Positions 12,748-23,655 of a stretch of 64,000 nucleotides of DNA are shown here, piece after piece. The notes below the pieces were generated by a model. The model did not search any database. It was not told the DNA's origin and saw only the letters and a list, made by a program, of their open reading frames with translations. The position numbers and the translations under genes are program-made. The stretch's first letter is position 1. Each line of letters opens with the position of its first letter. Source of the stretch: Chamaea fasciata (taxonomy: Eukaryota > Chordata > Aves > Passeriformes > Sylviidae); the NCBI GenBank assembly GCA_029207755.1, contig JARCOQ010000003.1, positions 93,140,646-93,204,645 of the forward strand. Direction: 5' to 3'.

Positions 12748-12753
12748 TTTATT
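12748..12753 (-). promoter_or_regulatory. AATAAA poly(A) signal (minus strand)
   Basis: A canonical AATAAA reads on the minus strand about 110 bases after the stop of the 50-codon frame at 12865-13017 and about 30 bases before the CR1 truncation point. It fits a short 3' UTR for that frame but could occur by chance. Confidence 0.3.
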
Positions 12754-12864
12754 GAGATATGGGCATTGGCATATTTTGTCCAATGGTCTCTTCAAGGCTC
12801 AGCTTACACTCCAAATTGGCTGCTCTCACTAACCTATGAATGCGACCAAGACCCTAGAGAAATG

Positions 12865-13017
12865 CTAGTTAATTTCGAGCTGGAGAACCTCACCACAGCT
12901 GGGAACTCTGTGCTGTTTGCCATGATCCACGAAGGGGTGTTTGTCCAGTGCTGCAATAGCTAGGATTCCCATCATCACGAAGAATGAGGCTACTATCACC
13001 TTTTCTATATTTTCCAT
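12865..13017 (-). CDS. possible 50-residue open frame with hydrophobic segment, unknown
   Basis: On the minus strand an ATG at 13017 opens 50 codons ending with TAG at 12865. Residues 1-6 are charged (MENIEK). Residues 7-24 are hydrophobic and could be a signal anchor or single membrane span (VIVASFFVMMGILAIAAL). The rest is hydrophilic and contains one Cys. An AATAAA follows downstream on the same strand. Base composition is more balanced than in the flanking AT-rich DNA. I do not recognise it. It could be a terminal exon fragment, a decayed retroelement piece or chance. A GTGAGG donor-like site at codons 42-43 offers a spliced alternative. No promoter or start-context evidence was found. 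Confidence 0.2.
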   Translation of the reverse strand: MENIEKVIVASFFVMMGILAIAALDKHPFVDHGKQHRVPSCGEVLQLEIN

Positions 13018-16000
13018 CTTTTACTGATACAATAGTTATAAAGATTTGAATGTTGTCTTTCTTACTGTGTGCCCAAAAGAATTGTCACCTGAGTGCAAAA
13101 CAGTAGGAAATTACTATGCCTTCATCATTGTACAAGGAATGAGGAGAAAGCTTCCTTCCTATATGAAAAATCTTCTGAACAGCCTGTAAAGATGGCGAGA
13201 ATAGTGTGGAGAGAGGTCTTTTCCAAAGGACTTTTAAAACAACCAAATGAGGAACCACACTGAAGAACAGTCACTAAGGAATGATCATTTCCTTTACATC
13301 ATAAAGGAATTCCTAATTCAAACAAAAAGGATGTGATATTGTATCTTTGTGACATTGGTATCTTTGAATATGCCTTGTCATAGCATTTGTACAACTTTTT
13401 TATGAACTTAAGTGTTCTTATCCTATTAGTCCACTTCTAAGCCCAGTTTGTACTACTATGGTTTTTTAACTGATTGGGACATGTTCTCTTCCAAATTTAC
13501 AGAAACATAAAAGAGAGAAACCCTACCCACCCAAGTTGCATCAGTACAGAAAGGGAAGTTATGCAGAAGAGTGAGTCCTAGTGTTGCAGATGCTGTTGAA
13601 AATGTCTTTATGAAATATAAAAGGCAAAACCACTCGTGTGTAAGGCTATGAATCAGGAATGTCAGGGAGGGCAAATAGAGGAGAAACTTCTGTCTGAAGC
13701 ACAGAGGGCTCACTGGACAGGGAGAATTTTCTGTCTATGCTGCTTGGCTAAGCTTTCTGTTTTATCTACATACCATCCTCTGAGGCACAGATTCTTTCAT
13801 GCCCTTTGTACTTAGGATCAGGGCTTCTGTCTAATCTGGGAGAAACTAGGAATGAATCCATCTTTCTCTACAATATTAGGGATCTCCAAAACAGTGCATC
13901 TCAAACTAGATGTAATTCATATATGCAGGAAGAAGATGAATGTATCTTGCATTCAGGAGAGGAAACAAAATTAAGTGGAAGTTGAAGACTTGTGAGTGCA
14001 TATGTGACCCCTGTGATCCCTTCTAATTCATCTTGGTTCAAAGCCAAGCAAGTAAGCTTAGACCACTTCCAGCAGCTGTTTAATCTGTTTGATTTTGCAG
14101 TTGGAATCAACTAGTCAATATAAATGTGAGACACTTTAAGGATGTAGCCTATATTGGCTATATTTCTCAGTCATTCACTTCTGCGGATGATTCTTAGCTA
14201 GCAGGGGAACAGTCAGACTGGTCAGATTAAGCCACAGCAGTTTAAACAAAATCTCTTTGATTTTGTACAGTAGCAGAAGAGATGAGCACTGAGGTAATCT
14301 CATCAGTGACAAAATGACAAATAGGAGCTCAGGCTGGTAATGGTTATACCTGACTCAGAGGGTTCTTCCCATCCTGGGTGAGGCTCAAGAAGCTCAACAG
14401 ATTAATTTATTTTCTGGCAGTATCAGCTGTGCCTTCATTCTCTGTAAAATGCTCTGTCCTAGTTCAGAGAACTCCTGGCTTAAACCCACATAGCTTCATA
14501 ACTGTACTGCCAGGGAAGAGGAAGTGTTGCTCAACTATCTAGTCCCTCTTGACATATGACATGTTACTTAGAATGATTTAGACAAAACAAAAAAACCCAC
14601 CAGCTTAACCAGCCCAAGATCCCAATCCATATCTGGATAAACAAAGATAAAAATTCATCTCAAAATTGTCCAACTTATTTCCTCAGTGATATCTGAGAAA
14701 TATCACTCAGGATAATAAAGTGCTATGAAGGAAAGAAACAATTTTTTACACATATTTTGCTATATTATAAATTATTGGCAATAGACTAAAAAGAAAGAGC
14801 AGATTGAATTCTGTAACCTTGAAAAACTTTGCAGGGCCTGCTGTGGAGGGTCATGCAGACTCTATGTGCAAACTGTTTAAATTTGATATGGAAGTTGTTG
14901 TGAAACAATGAATATGGAACAGTGTCATTGTTCAAATCAGGAATGCCTTAAGCTTTGACTCGCAACAGCTTTTTTACTCCCTTCTCTAATTACAAATTCT
15001 GCCATATGAAAGGTCATGAAACTGTGAGGTAAGACAGACCGTGAGAGAGAGACTTAGCACTCCTTTGGTTTGGCTTTGACCTAAATCAAGATGACAAGTC
15101 AGCCAGTCTTTTTAACTCCAGGATGTTTCTGAATAAAGGCTTTCAAACTCTGGAGTAATTTCAGAAATCAGTAGGCAATGAGTGGATACCAAGACATTAG
15201 TCTTAGACCTGTGAACTTGTAAATGTTTATACTCATAAATGTTTATAATGTCCGAGGAATATTAATTTAGTGGCCTAGTAATATTGTACTTCCAGAGTTA
15301 GAAGCTGTTCTATTTTAAAACCAACTACAACCCTCCTATTTATTCTAACTTAAAAAAGAAAGGTTCCATTTTAAGAATTTAATACTGTAATCGCAATTCT
15401 GGTTCATTAATCCACTAACATTTTTGAGGAAGATAAATGCAGTAATTTCCAGTGACTGATTATCTGTTGATGCAGAGATACTCAAGACCTAATATTAACA
15501 GAACTTACATACCTAAGGATAGACTCATATTCGTTGAAATGACTTGTCTTCTGTTGGAAAATTGGGATAGAACCAGCACCAAACTCATCTTTTATCAAAT
15601 CCAAGGTCAGGGTGTGAGCTTCTGCCATTAAATATTATCAATATTCACCCTTATTGTGTGATTTGGGGGTTGCTAAATTCGTTAGACAGATTCCACATGA
15701 CAATTTAGGAATAAAAGTGACCTTGTCAAGAACTTATGAAAGTCTTAAATTTCTCCAACTGTAGTTCTCATAAGACTATACCTCTAAGAATTACTGCCTT
15801 ATTACATACTCTTTTTTGTCTTCAAAATTGCTTAAATTTTTTTTTAAGTTTTCTCAATCACTCATAAAAAACATGGGTAGTTCTTTTGGAAGGTCACTAT
15901 TTTATGTTTGATAGGTATACACAGGGGCTTGTAGCTTGTGCTCAGGCCTTCTTGTGAAGAAGGATGGAGTTTTGCGAACAAGAAAATCATTAAATATGCA

Positions 16001-16585
16001 ACAGAGAAAGGAATGTTTTAAAGCTGTGCAAAATTCATATGCAAAATCCCCTGCTGAAAAAGAGACTAAATTGGATATAAAATAATTCAGAGGAAATGAG
16101 GGAAAAAAGAAGGGAAAAGGAAGAATATGTCAGACCACAAAGTCCTTTCACAGGTGAAATTCAGAGGTTCATAAATCAATTATAGAAATGTGCTGCAGGC
16201 TACAAGTTGGAATTCCAGTTCCAAGGTTTGAATCAGGTTTTGTTTGGTTGATTTCTTTAAACACAAAAACACAAACATGAGAAAAATTGTTCTTTTTTTT
16301 AAATCAGATGAGTTATGGTGAATGTGTTCACTTTGGCTCTTTTTTCTTATTCTTTTTCTTTTCTGTCTTTTTTTTTTTTTTTACATCTACAGTATCTCTT
16401 AAAATGAAACTTTAAGTCAATAATTTAAGAATTTAAAAATGCACATCTTTGTAGGAATTGTTGCTCTTGGGTCAAAGTCTACTTTTTAAAAAATACTAAA
16501 ATATTTATATTTGCATGATGAGATATAATATTTTATTCATGGACTGAAAATATGATTTAAATAACATTATGAATTATTTTTGCAG
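13018..16585. other. AT-rich stretch with T15
   Basis: It contains T15 at 16368-16382. A good donor (GTGAG|GTAAGA at about 15028) has no open exon upstream. No repeat or gene is supported. Confidence 0.5.
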
Positions 16586-16985
16586 ACTCACTGAATGAAC
16601 ACTTTATACCTTGGATGGAAGGCCTCAGTACAAGAATACCCATTCCACTGCTGCTACAGGAGCATCAGTTAAAACTCTGCCCAATATCAGCTTTGAAGAA
16701 CTAGCAAGTCCCTGAAAGAATCCAAAAAGAGATGGAAAAATGATCTTCATGGAGAGAAAATAAGATAATCAATGGCACTTGTTATGTCTGGTTGACTGCT
16801 AGAACCTATTGAATAATACAAAAATAATCCTTAAAATTGCAAGGGATATCCTGAAAACCAAAAAAGGAAGCAAAGATGGACATGGTATGGTAAGGGCAGA
16901 AAATAGGTATGTTGCTACATTCAAGGCAGTGATTCCCAAGTACCAGATAGGAATCACTGCATCCTCACATGGGTGCTGTTTCCAG

Positions 16986-17143
16986 TTCCTGTGGAACAGG
17001 ACATGCTCCCCAAAATTGTTATTTCAATGATGCAGCAACTAAATGCTGCTGTAATAACAACCAGCCAAAAAAAGGAGCAAGATGACATGCCACATACGAC
17101 TGCTTCCCACAATTCAGATAACATATCTGTCGAAGATAAACAG
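16986..17143 (+). CDS. candidate coding exon or decayed coding piece, unknown
   Basis: A pyrimidine-rich acceptor ending GCTGTTTCCAG at 16985 is followed by 52 open codons ending at CAG|GTGACA, a fair donor at 17144. The peptide has ordinary protein-like composition (starts Pro-Val-Glu-Gln-Asp-Met, ends Val-Glu-Asp-Lys-Gln). The same frame is open upstream back to a TAG at about 16910 and downstream for two more codons to TAA. It would begin with two codon bases and end in phase 0, which does not join in frame to the exon candidate at 17551. It may belong to another transcript, be the end of a decayed gene, or be chance. A second open stretch follows an acceptor-like TTTTTGCAG at 16585, but it has no donor. 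Confidence 0.25.
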
Positions 17144-17550
17144 GTGACATAAGTTTTCTGCTACTAATTCTAAAATTCATTGACCTTCAGAAGATGAGCA
17201 AAGCACATAGACTGAGCACAGTCCTCACTTCAAGCCTCAGTCTGGCAGTCTCTTATCAGAGTATCCAGTTCTTCTACAATGCCTGAATCTAGCAGCAGTG
17301 CCATGGCAGGCTCAGATGTGCACAAGCTGCCAGAGAAGAAGAGATGAGCTGGCAAGACACAAGAAGGATGTTGGATCACTACTGTTTTCCACAGTAGCAG
17401 CTTAGCCCTGGCACATGACACATCATGTAATCTGCTCTTTCTCATGTACATGCAGCATGTGTTTTGCGAGATGTAAGATTTCAGGCACACATTTTATGTG
17501 CCAAGAAAGTAGGAGGTTTCTGGACAGTCTATCTTATTTGTCTATTCCAG

Positions 17551-17607
17551 GACAAGTAACCTCTCTTCAGCAGCCTCAGAGGACACTTAGGAAATCAGAC
17601 ATTAATG
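17551..17607 (+). CDS. candidate 57-base internal coding exon
   Basis: Both splice signals are good. The acceptor TTTGTCTATTCCAG ends at 17550 and the donor AATG|GTAAGA starts at 17608. Of the three frames only one is open: two leading bases, 18 codons (Gln-Val-Thr-Ser-Leu-Gln-Gln ... Ser-Asp-Ile-Asn) and one trailing base. It is therefore a symmetric phase-1 exon. The trailing G joined to the AA at 44652 gives Glu, in frame with the coiled-coil candidate exon there. The peptide is polar and I do not recognise it. The weakness is its small size and the lack of any conservation test. Confidence 0.37.
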
Positions 17608-20600
17608 GTAAGATAGAAATTCTCCTGCCTACATTACAAATGTTGTTCCCAAGGCCCCAGGGGTTTCTACTTGTGCTAGGGCTCTCAACAGCTCATTTGT
17701 TGGCAGCAAGAGTTAGGCTTCTATGAAAATGCCATCTGCAGAAGCATAGACGCCTTAGGGAGCTTAGGCATAGAGGGAGATCAGTGCCAGTTCTGAGTAC
17801 GTTACTGTTGCCTACCTGGTGCTCTTGGGTGGCTATTCGCTTGTTCCAGTGTCAAAATCACTTCTAAAAGCCTGGCCAGAGGCTCTTAGTGCTCAATAAC
17901 AAATAAGCCTGTTAAAATACTGTCAATACAGGACTGATATTCACAGCAGGGTTTCCATGTATTCAGCCAATAGATAAGTAATGGCAACAAAATAATTTCT
18001 GTTCTGTATTTGATTCTCTAATATTGTTCCACAGCATTATTTCCAGAAAGAAAAAAAAAAAAATAGAGAGAGAGAAAGAAAGAATTGGTTGGCAGAGGCA
18101 AAAAATAAAATACTTGTTTGAGTCCTTGCTTCCTTGGGCAGTCATGTCACCAGAACAGAATACATATGTGAACTGGATTATTTGTGCATTTATGTCCATG
18201 AAAGGAGAAACTTATGGAAAGACTTAGGGAAAGTATATAAATGAACCTCAAAATATATCAAAAATCAAAAACTTTGTTTCCCCTGTTTTCTATGCCCATG
18301 CCAAATGCAGCTCATTGAAACAGTCAACGTGCGAAGCAAAAAGGAAATGTCTATAATAACCTTAAACTCTTTCTTTCATTCTGCCTCCATGCCCTGAAAA
18401 AGGAAGTCCTGATGCAGCTGTAGCGCTGACACAGCTTCCAACATACCCTCTGCTACTTTGCAGAAGTAGCCGTGGTGATAGTGAAGGGTAGATGACTGCA
18501 TGAACAGTCTTAAGTGAATTCAGATATGTTGCCTTGGAAGGTATTTTATAAGTTAGGACAAATTGGGGGAGCTCTTAAGGTGCTATGACATCTCTATGGG
18601 TAATTTGGACAGGACACAGTACCCTAATTACCATGATAAAGTTCATCCTCTTGGCTGTATACAGCACAATGGGCTGAGCACCAACAACTCTAAATAATTA
18701 AATTCCACTATTAATATTCAGCAACTGCACTATCTGATTCAGTGGACATGAGGAAGCAGACTACCTAGACGTCATAAGTATGGATAAAATATAACTTCTG
18801 AATCCAAAGCAGGAAATGCCTGATAATCTTATTCTGAACTGCAGCTTCAAAGGTCAAAAAACTCTTAGGTAAAATGCAGCAGGGAATATGGCTTGTATCC
18901 CATAAGAAAGAAAATCTGAAATGTACTGAAGAACTTTGAATTTAAATAGCCTTAATAAGGGGATGAATGAAGAACAAAAGATGTGAAAATAAACTTCTAA
19001 ACATCTATTTAAAGAAGAGAAAAAAGCAAAAACTTAGATTATAGTGGATACAAGTGGTCCTAGAGGATACAAGCATTTTAAAAAGTCATAAAATATGATC
19101 CAAACAAAAGGAAAATGTGAGCAAACTGGGAGGTAAAAAAAAAATTTAAACAGTGGTGAAGCATTCAAAGAACAAAATAACAGATTTGTAAGGAGAATTT
19201 GTATTTTGAAACAAACTGGTACACTGCTTGAAGCAATTGCAAGCAGAACCCAACCTGGTTGTTACATTTATTCTCCAAATCTGCAAATCAGAAGAAGGAA
19301 CATGGCAAAGTGAAAGGACAGGGAAAAGCAGTGAAAGAAAATGGCAAATAAGTGAAAAGACAACCACTCATCTGCTAATGTTTCTCTCTCTTCCAAATAG
19401 GTCCTTGTTACTTTTCCAAATCTAAGGTGTTCCCTCTTATTTTTATTATTTTTATCCTCTCTATAACCTTCTCTCTGTGTTACTTTAAAAGGCCAAAGAG
19501 AAAAAACAAAACAAAAATAACCAATACCAACCCCCCCCCCAAAAAAAAAAAATACACACTTGCATATCTCTTGAAACTTTCCTTATTGGTCTTAAGTCTA
19601 CTCAAAGTGTTCCTCCCCACCATTCACCATATCTCTTTTTACTGCCCTGCTGAAAAGCAGATTACACAGGGAAGTGCTCTGGGAAAACTTGAACACTGAG
19701 TTGTACTGGGCTGCAAAAGGCTCACATGTGCCACTATGCAGAGCTCCTTAGAGGTCAACAAACACCACAGTGGGAAATAGCATTGATCAAAAGGAAACAA
19801 TCTATTAATGCCACCAGAGCAGCACATCAAAATCAAGCTACTAACTGTGATACAGGCCAGAAATGAAATTAGGTTCATCTGATGAGCAATATAGTAGTAC
19901 AATGAGCCATTATAATAATCTTGGGAGGGTGGGGACAAATTTTTTTTTCTGACAGTAACTTCAGGAGAAACAGATTGGTGTACTAAAGAAAATGTTTTCT
20001 GAAATTCTCTGAGGCAGAGTGGCACAATTAGACTTTATGCCAAAAGACAGTATTGAGAAAGAAAAGAATTGGGCAAAATGAGGATATCTAAGAGTCCTGG
20101 AGAAATTTATATCCTGGTTTCTATTTTTTACAGCACAAGAATTGGGGAGTTCCTGCTGAAATGTGCAGACAACACCACCTGATGTGATAATGTAAGATTT
20201 AGTATTCTTTTTCTGTCTCTTTCTCTGGTCAAATATTTTTTCTTCAGCTCATTATTCTTCCTGCTGTTTAAAAAATTTTCCTCAGCCAGGCAAAAGTGCT
20301 TCTAACTTTGAATTCATACTAAAAAAGCAACTATTAGAAACAAACCCAAATAGGAACAATATTTCTAGATATTTATTTGGCCAATAATACTATGTGGTTT
20401 GCCTGCTTGTCCTTAGTGTAGAGATTAAAAGTTATACCTTCTGTAATCTGCTTCCTATCTGTTTCTCTGTCTTCATGCTGTATGGTCATATTGGTTGGTC
20501 TTCTAGGAACTATGATACTATTCCTGTGAGAAATTAAATTTTGAGGAATACCACTTCAGTTCAACTACTTTTTCCTCCTTTTCCAAATATAGGGGAAATC

Positions 20601-23328
20601 TTTCACTAACTTTATTATGGCCACACAAAGAGTTCCTGAAGTACTCGAATTTATTTTATTCTCTCCTAAAGGAAAAGCAAAGAAGGGATTTAAAATGTTA
20701 GAATGAACACCTTACTCTGGAGTTCACATTTCCAACTCTTTATTGTCCTTTTTAGAAGTTTAAAAGACTTCCAGCAGTAAAAATTTGCCATGAACTAACT
20801 AAGCTTCATTCGCCACAAATTAATTGTCACTCAAATAAATGTTGCTTTACACCTCATCAGAGCCCTAGTGACACTCTGGCAAACATTAGGGCAAACTGCT
20901 GCTATAGATGGCCAAATATCACTACTAAGGCTTTCATATATTTCCACTGATATTTAGTGATGCAAATTAATATACTTTGTTCTTTTTCATAAAAACAGTA
21001 GAATTATACTAGGTAGAAATATACTGTATTTTCACCTCCTCTCATGAAAACTTGCCCACTAAATGGCTCTTTTTAGGTTTTCTAGTTGAGAGAAAAGAAT
21101 TAATTAATTGAGAGAGGGGAAACCAACATAGTTTAGGCAACATGTAAGCTTCTGTTCCCTAATGCAACAGTTGGAAATTAAAAATATTCATCTAAAACTG
21201 TTATACAGGAAACATTCACCACTAGCTGCAGTTTCAAATGAGACAAATATTCCTGCCTTGTTCTGCACTGCCCATGGAATCTGGGAGTTCCTGCCGAACT
21301 GCAGTGTTCCAAGGACTTAAGTGCAGCTGAGGTCCTTTTTTTTTCTGTATATAGAAAGACAATTCTGTTGCCCTGGGGCAGTCTGGATGATTGGGTTGAC
21401 TCAGTTGTTCATTTTCTATATTATTTCTATACTTGGAGACAGAAATGGATGGATTGTTGAACACTGTTGATAGGGATTTTTGGTGCTATCTTCTCTTCAA
21501 AGATTATTGGAGACATTCTTCAGTTCATTATGCTTGCAGAATCACTTCAAACTAAAATGTGAAGAAATTACGAGGGCAGGTTTTCAACCCTTGAACTCAT
21601 AACAACAACAAAAAAAGTGTATATATTTATTTATTTATTTATTTTTAAAAAGAAAATAAACCCCACCTAATTTCAAAGTGTTTATATCTATGATGTCCCA
21701 AAGCAATTAATTCTGTTTTAAATTCTGAACATTGGAGGAGACATTTCTAAATAAGAAATAACTACCACAGGATTGAGAGGAGCTGTTTGATAAAATTAAC
21801 CCTCAGGGTACATAATTAATGAGAACTGAGCATCTTTCTCAGAAGTCAATGACTCAATGAATTTTGTAAACCATTCTTCTGGCAAAAAAGTCTCAGCCTT
21901 TCCAGAGCCCAAATACTACTATATATCAATGTCATCTATAAACCTAGATATTATCAGTTAACATTAAGATATTTGTAGGTTACTTTAAGTCAATTAGGAC
22001 TTTCTGATTATTTAGATAGTTAAGAATTTTTTTTTTCATATCAAGGATACTGTTTTATAAGTATCACACTGAGAGAATCCAGTCCCACAAAGTAGTTAAC
22101 ATCTCCCACTGCAATTAAAGCAAATCAGAATTGAGGCTCATGAGACCTCTGAAGACTGAGCACAAACACCGGCAAGATAACGTTTTCCCCACTTACCATC
22201 TAAATTCATTGAAAACAAGATTCTCTTCTCTTGAGAGGACAGGTTCTAATTTAAAACCTGATTATCATCTCATTAATTTTAGCCAGTAACTTAGCCTTAC
22301 AAAAATTCTTATATAATTCTTTATATTTTTTGTAGAAGGAAGAGAATAAAGGAAACTATATTAAACTGGGAATTAGAGTTCATTGTTGTAATTTGTAACA
22401 GTGTTTTTAGTTTCCACATTTTCCCTTTTTTGTCCACTCTTCCTTGCTTCTCAAGGTCAAGATGCATTTATGCACCTAGTCTTCCTCTGTACCTATCTTT
22501 TCTGGGTGCAGTTTCTAAAGGGGAAATATTTTCATCTCTGTAAATAATATAAACATACACATATATGTAAATACATTCATACAAATAAACAATGTCAATA
22601 TGTGAATTCCTACAAATTCAGTCCACCCTTCCTGACTTCATCCTTCGAATTTACATTTCTCATCAGACTGTATGTTAGGCAGTGAATTATTTTCTTTCTT
22701 ATTACAGTCTTATTTTCTCCTGCCACTACTAAGAAAAATAATCTGGATTCAGTTGTATGTATGTAGGTATTTTTTGCCCAATACTGTTACCCAATAATCA
22801 TAGTTTTTTATGATGGCTTTAAAAAATAATCGCTGCAAGTGTGGCATTATTTAAAGTTCCAAGTTAAAAGGGAAAAAGCAGCAGAATAAACAGCATATTT
22901 GGCTGGGGTCATAGCTACTGCTATAGACTAAAGAAATTAGAAAAGCCACCTCCACTCTACAAGATTAATTGAGCAGGGGTCACTTCAGTACGGTAGATGT
23001 TTGAAAAACATAATCTTAGTATAAGTTCAAAAATGTTGTAGGGCAACACAATAGCTGATAAAAGTTGTACTTTGCTCCTGGACTTTCCCATGAGCTGCTG
23101 GCATCTGTGGCTTTTCCTGCAGCACCCAACAAGTACCTCAGCCTGAACATGCACCTTTCCTTTTGCTTGTATAGAGATAGGCAATGTAAGAATTCAGCTA
23201 TGACAAAGGGTAAAATCATTCTGTCTTCAGCTTTGCAGTCAGGATCATCTTTCCCTAGAATGGAGAAAACGGGTATGCTATAAGGAACGCTGGAAGTCTG
23301 TAGCTTCTCAAAGCACAGCTGAGTGAGA
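17608..23328. other. AT-rich presumed intronic stretch with simple repeats
   Basis: It holds A13 and a GA-rich run at 18051-18079, C10 directly followed by A12 at 19531-19552, a (TTTA)n run at 21625-21645 and an AT/CA-rich run at about 22550-22590. A strong minus-strand donor-like site at 22188-22194 (GATG|GTAAGT) precedes an open 16-codon stretch but has a weak acceptor. Nothing else is supported. Confidence 0.5.
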
Positions 23329-23655
23329 TCACATTGCTCAGCTCAGAGACACCCTGTCTCGTTTCAAATATCTGCAGAGATGGAGAATCCACAGCCTCTC
23401 TGGGCAACCTGTGACAGAGTTTGCCCAATCTCACAATGAAAAAGCCTTTCCTCTTCTATGTCTAAGCTTTTTTTGCTGCCTCTTCCCATTTCCACGAAAC
23501 ACTGTAAGGAGTCTGTTTTCACTACATCCCTCCTTGCACTGGGTAATTCCAGGCAATATAGTAAGATCTTTTTCTTCAGACTGAGCCAATCCAGGTCTCA
23601 GAACCTCTCCTGTACACCCCAGATGGATTGGTATTGGATGTCTTGTAAGACGCCA
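23329..23655 (-). mobile_element. diverged CR1 LINE fragment
   Basis: Read on the + strand: GAGAATCCACAGCCTCTCTG, GGGCAACCTGTGACAGAG, AAAAGCCTTTCCTCTTCTATG, and AGACTGAGCCAATCCAGGTC. These are the reversed CR1 3' region landmarks in the right order, with many substitutions. The tail is missing or decayed, so both ends are approximate. Confidence 0.75.

Noticed and set aside
19639..20025. 128-codon minus-strand frame
   Set aside because: Composition looks random, there are no splice signals, and no family is recognised.
22195..22243. Minus-strand segment with a strong GTAAGT donor
   Set aside because: The acceptor lacks a pyrimidine tract, and the frame has only 16 codons.
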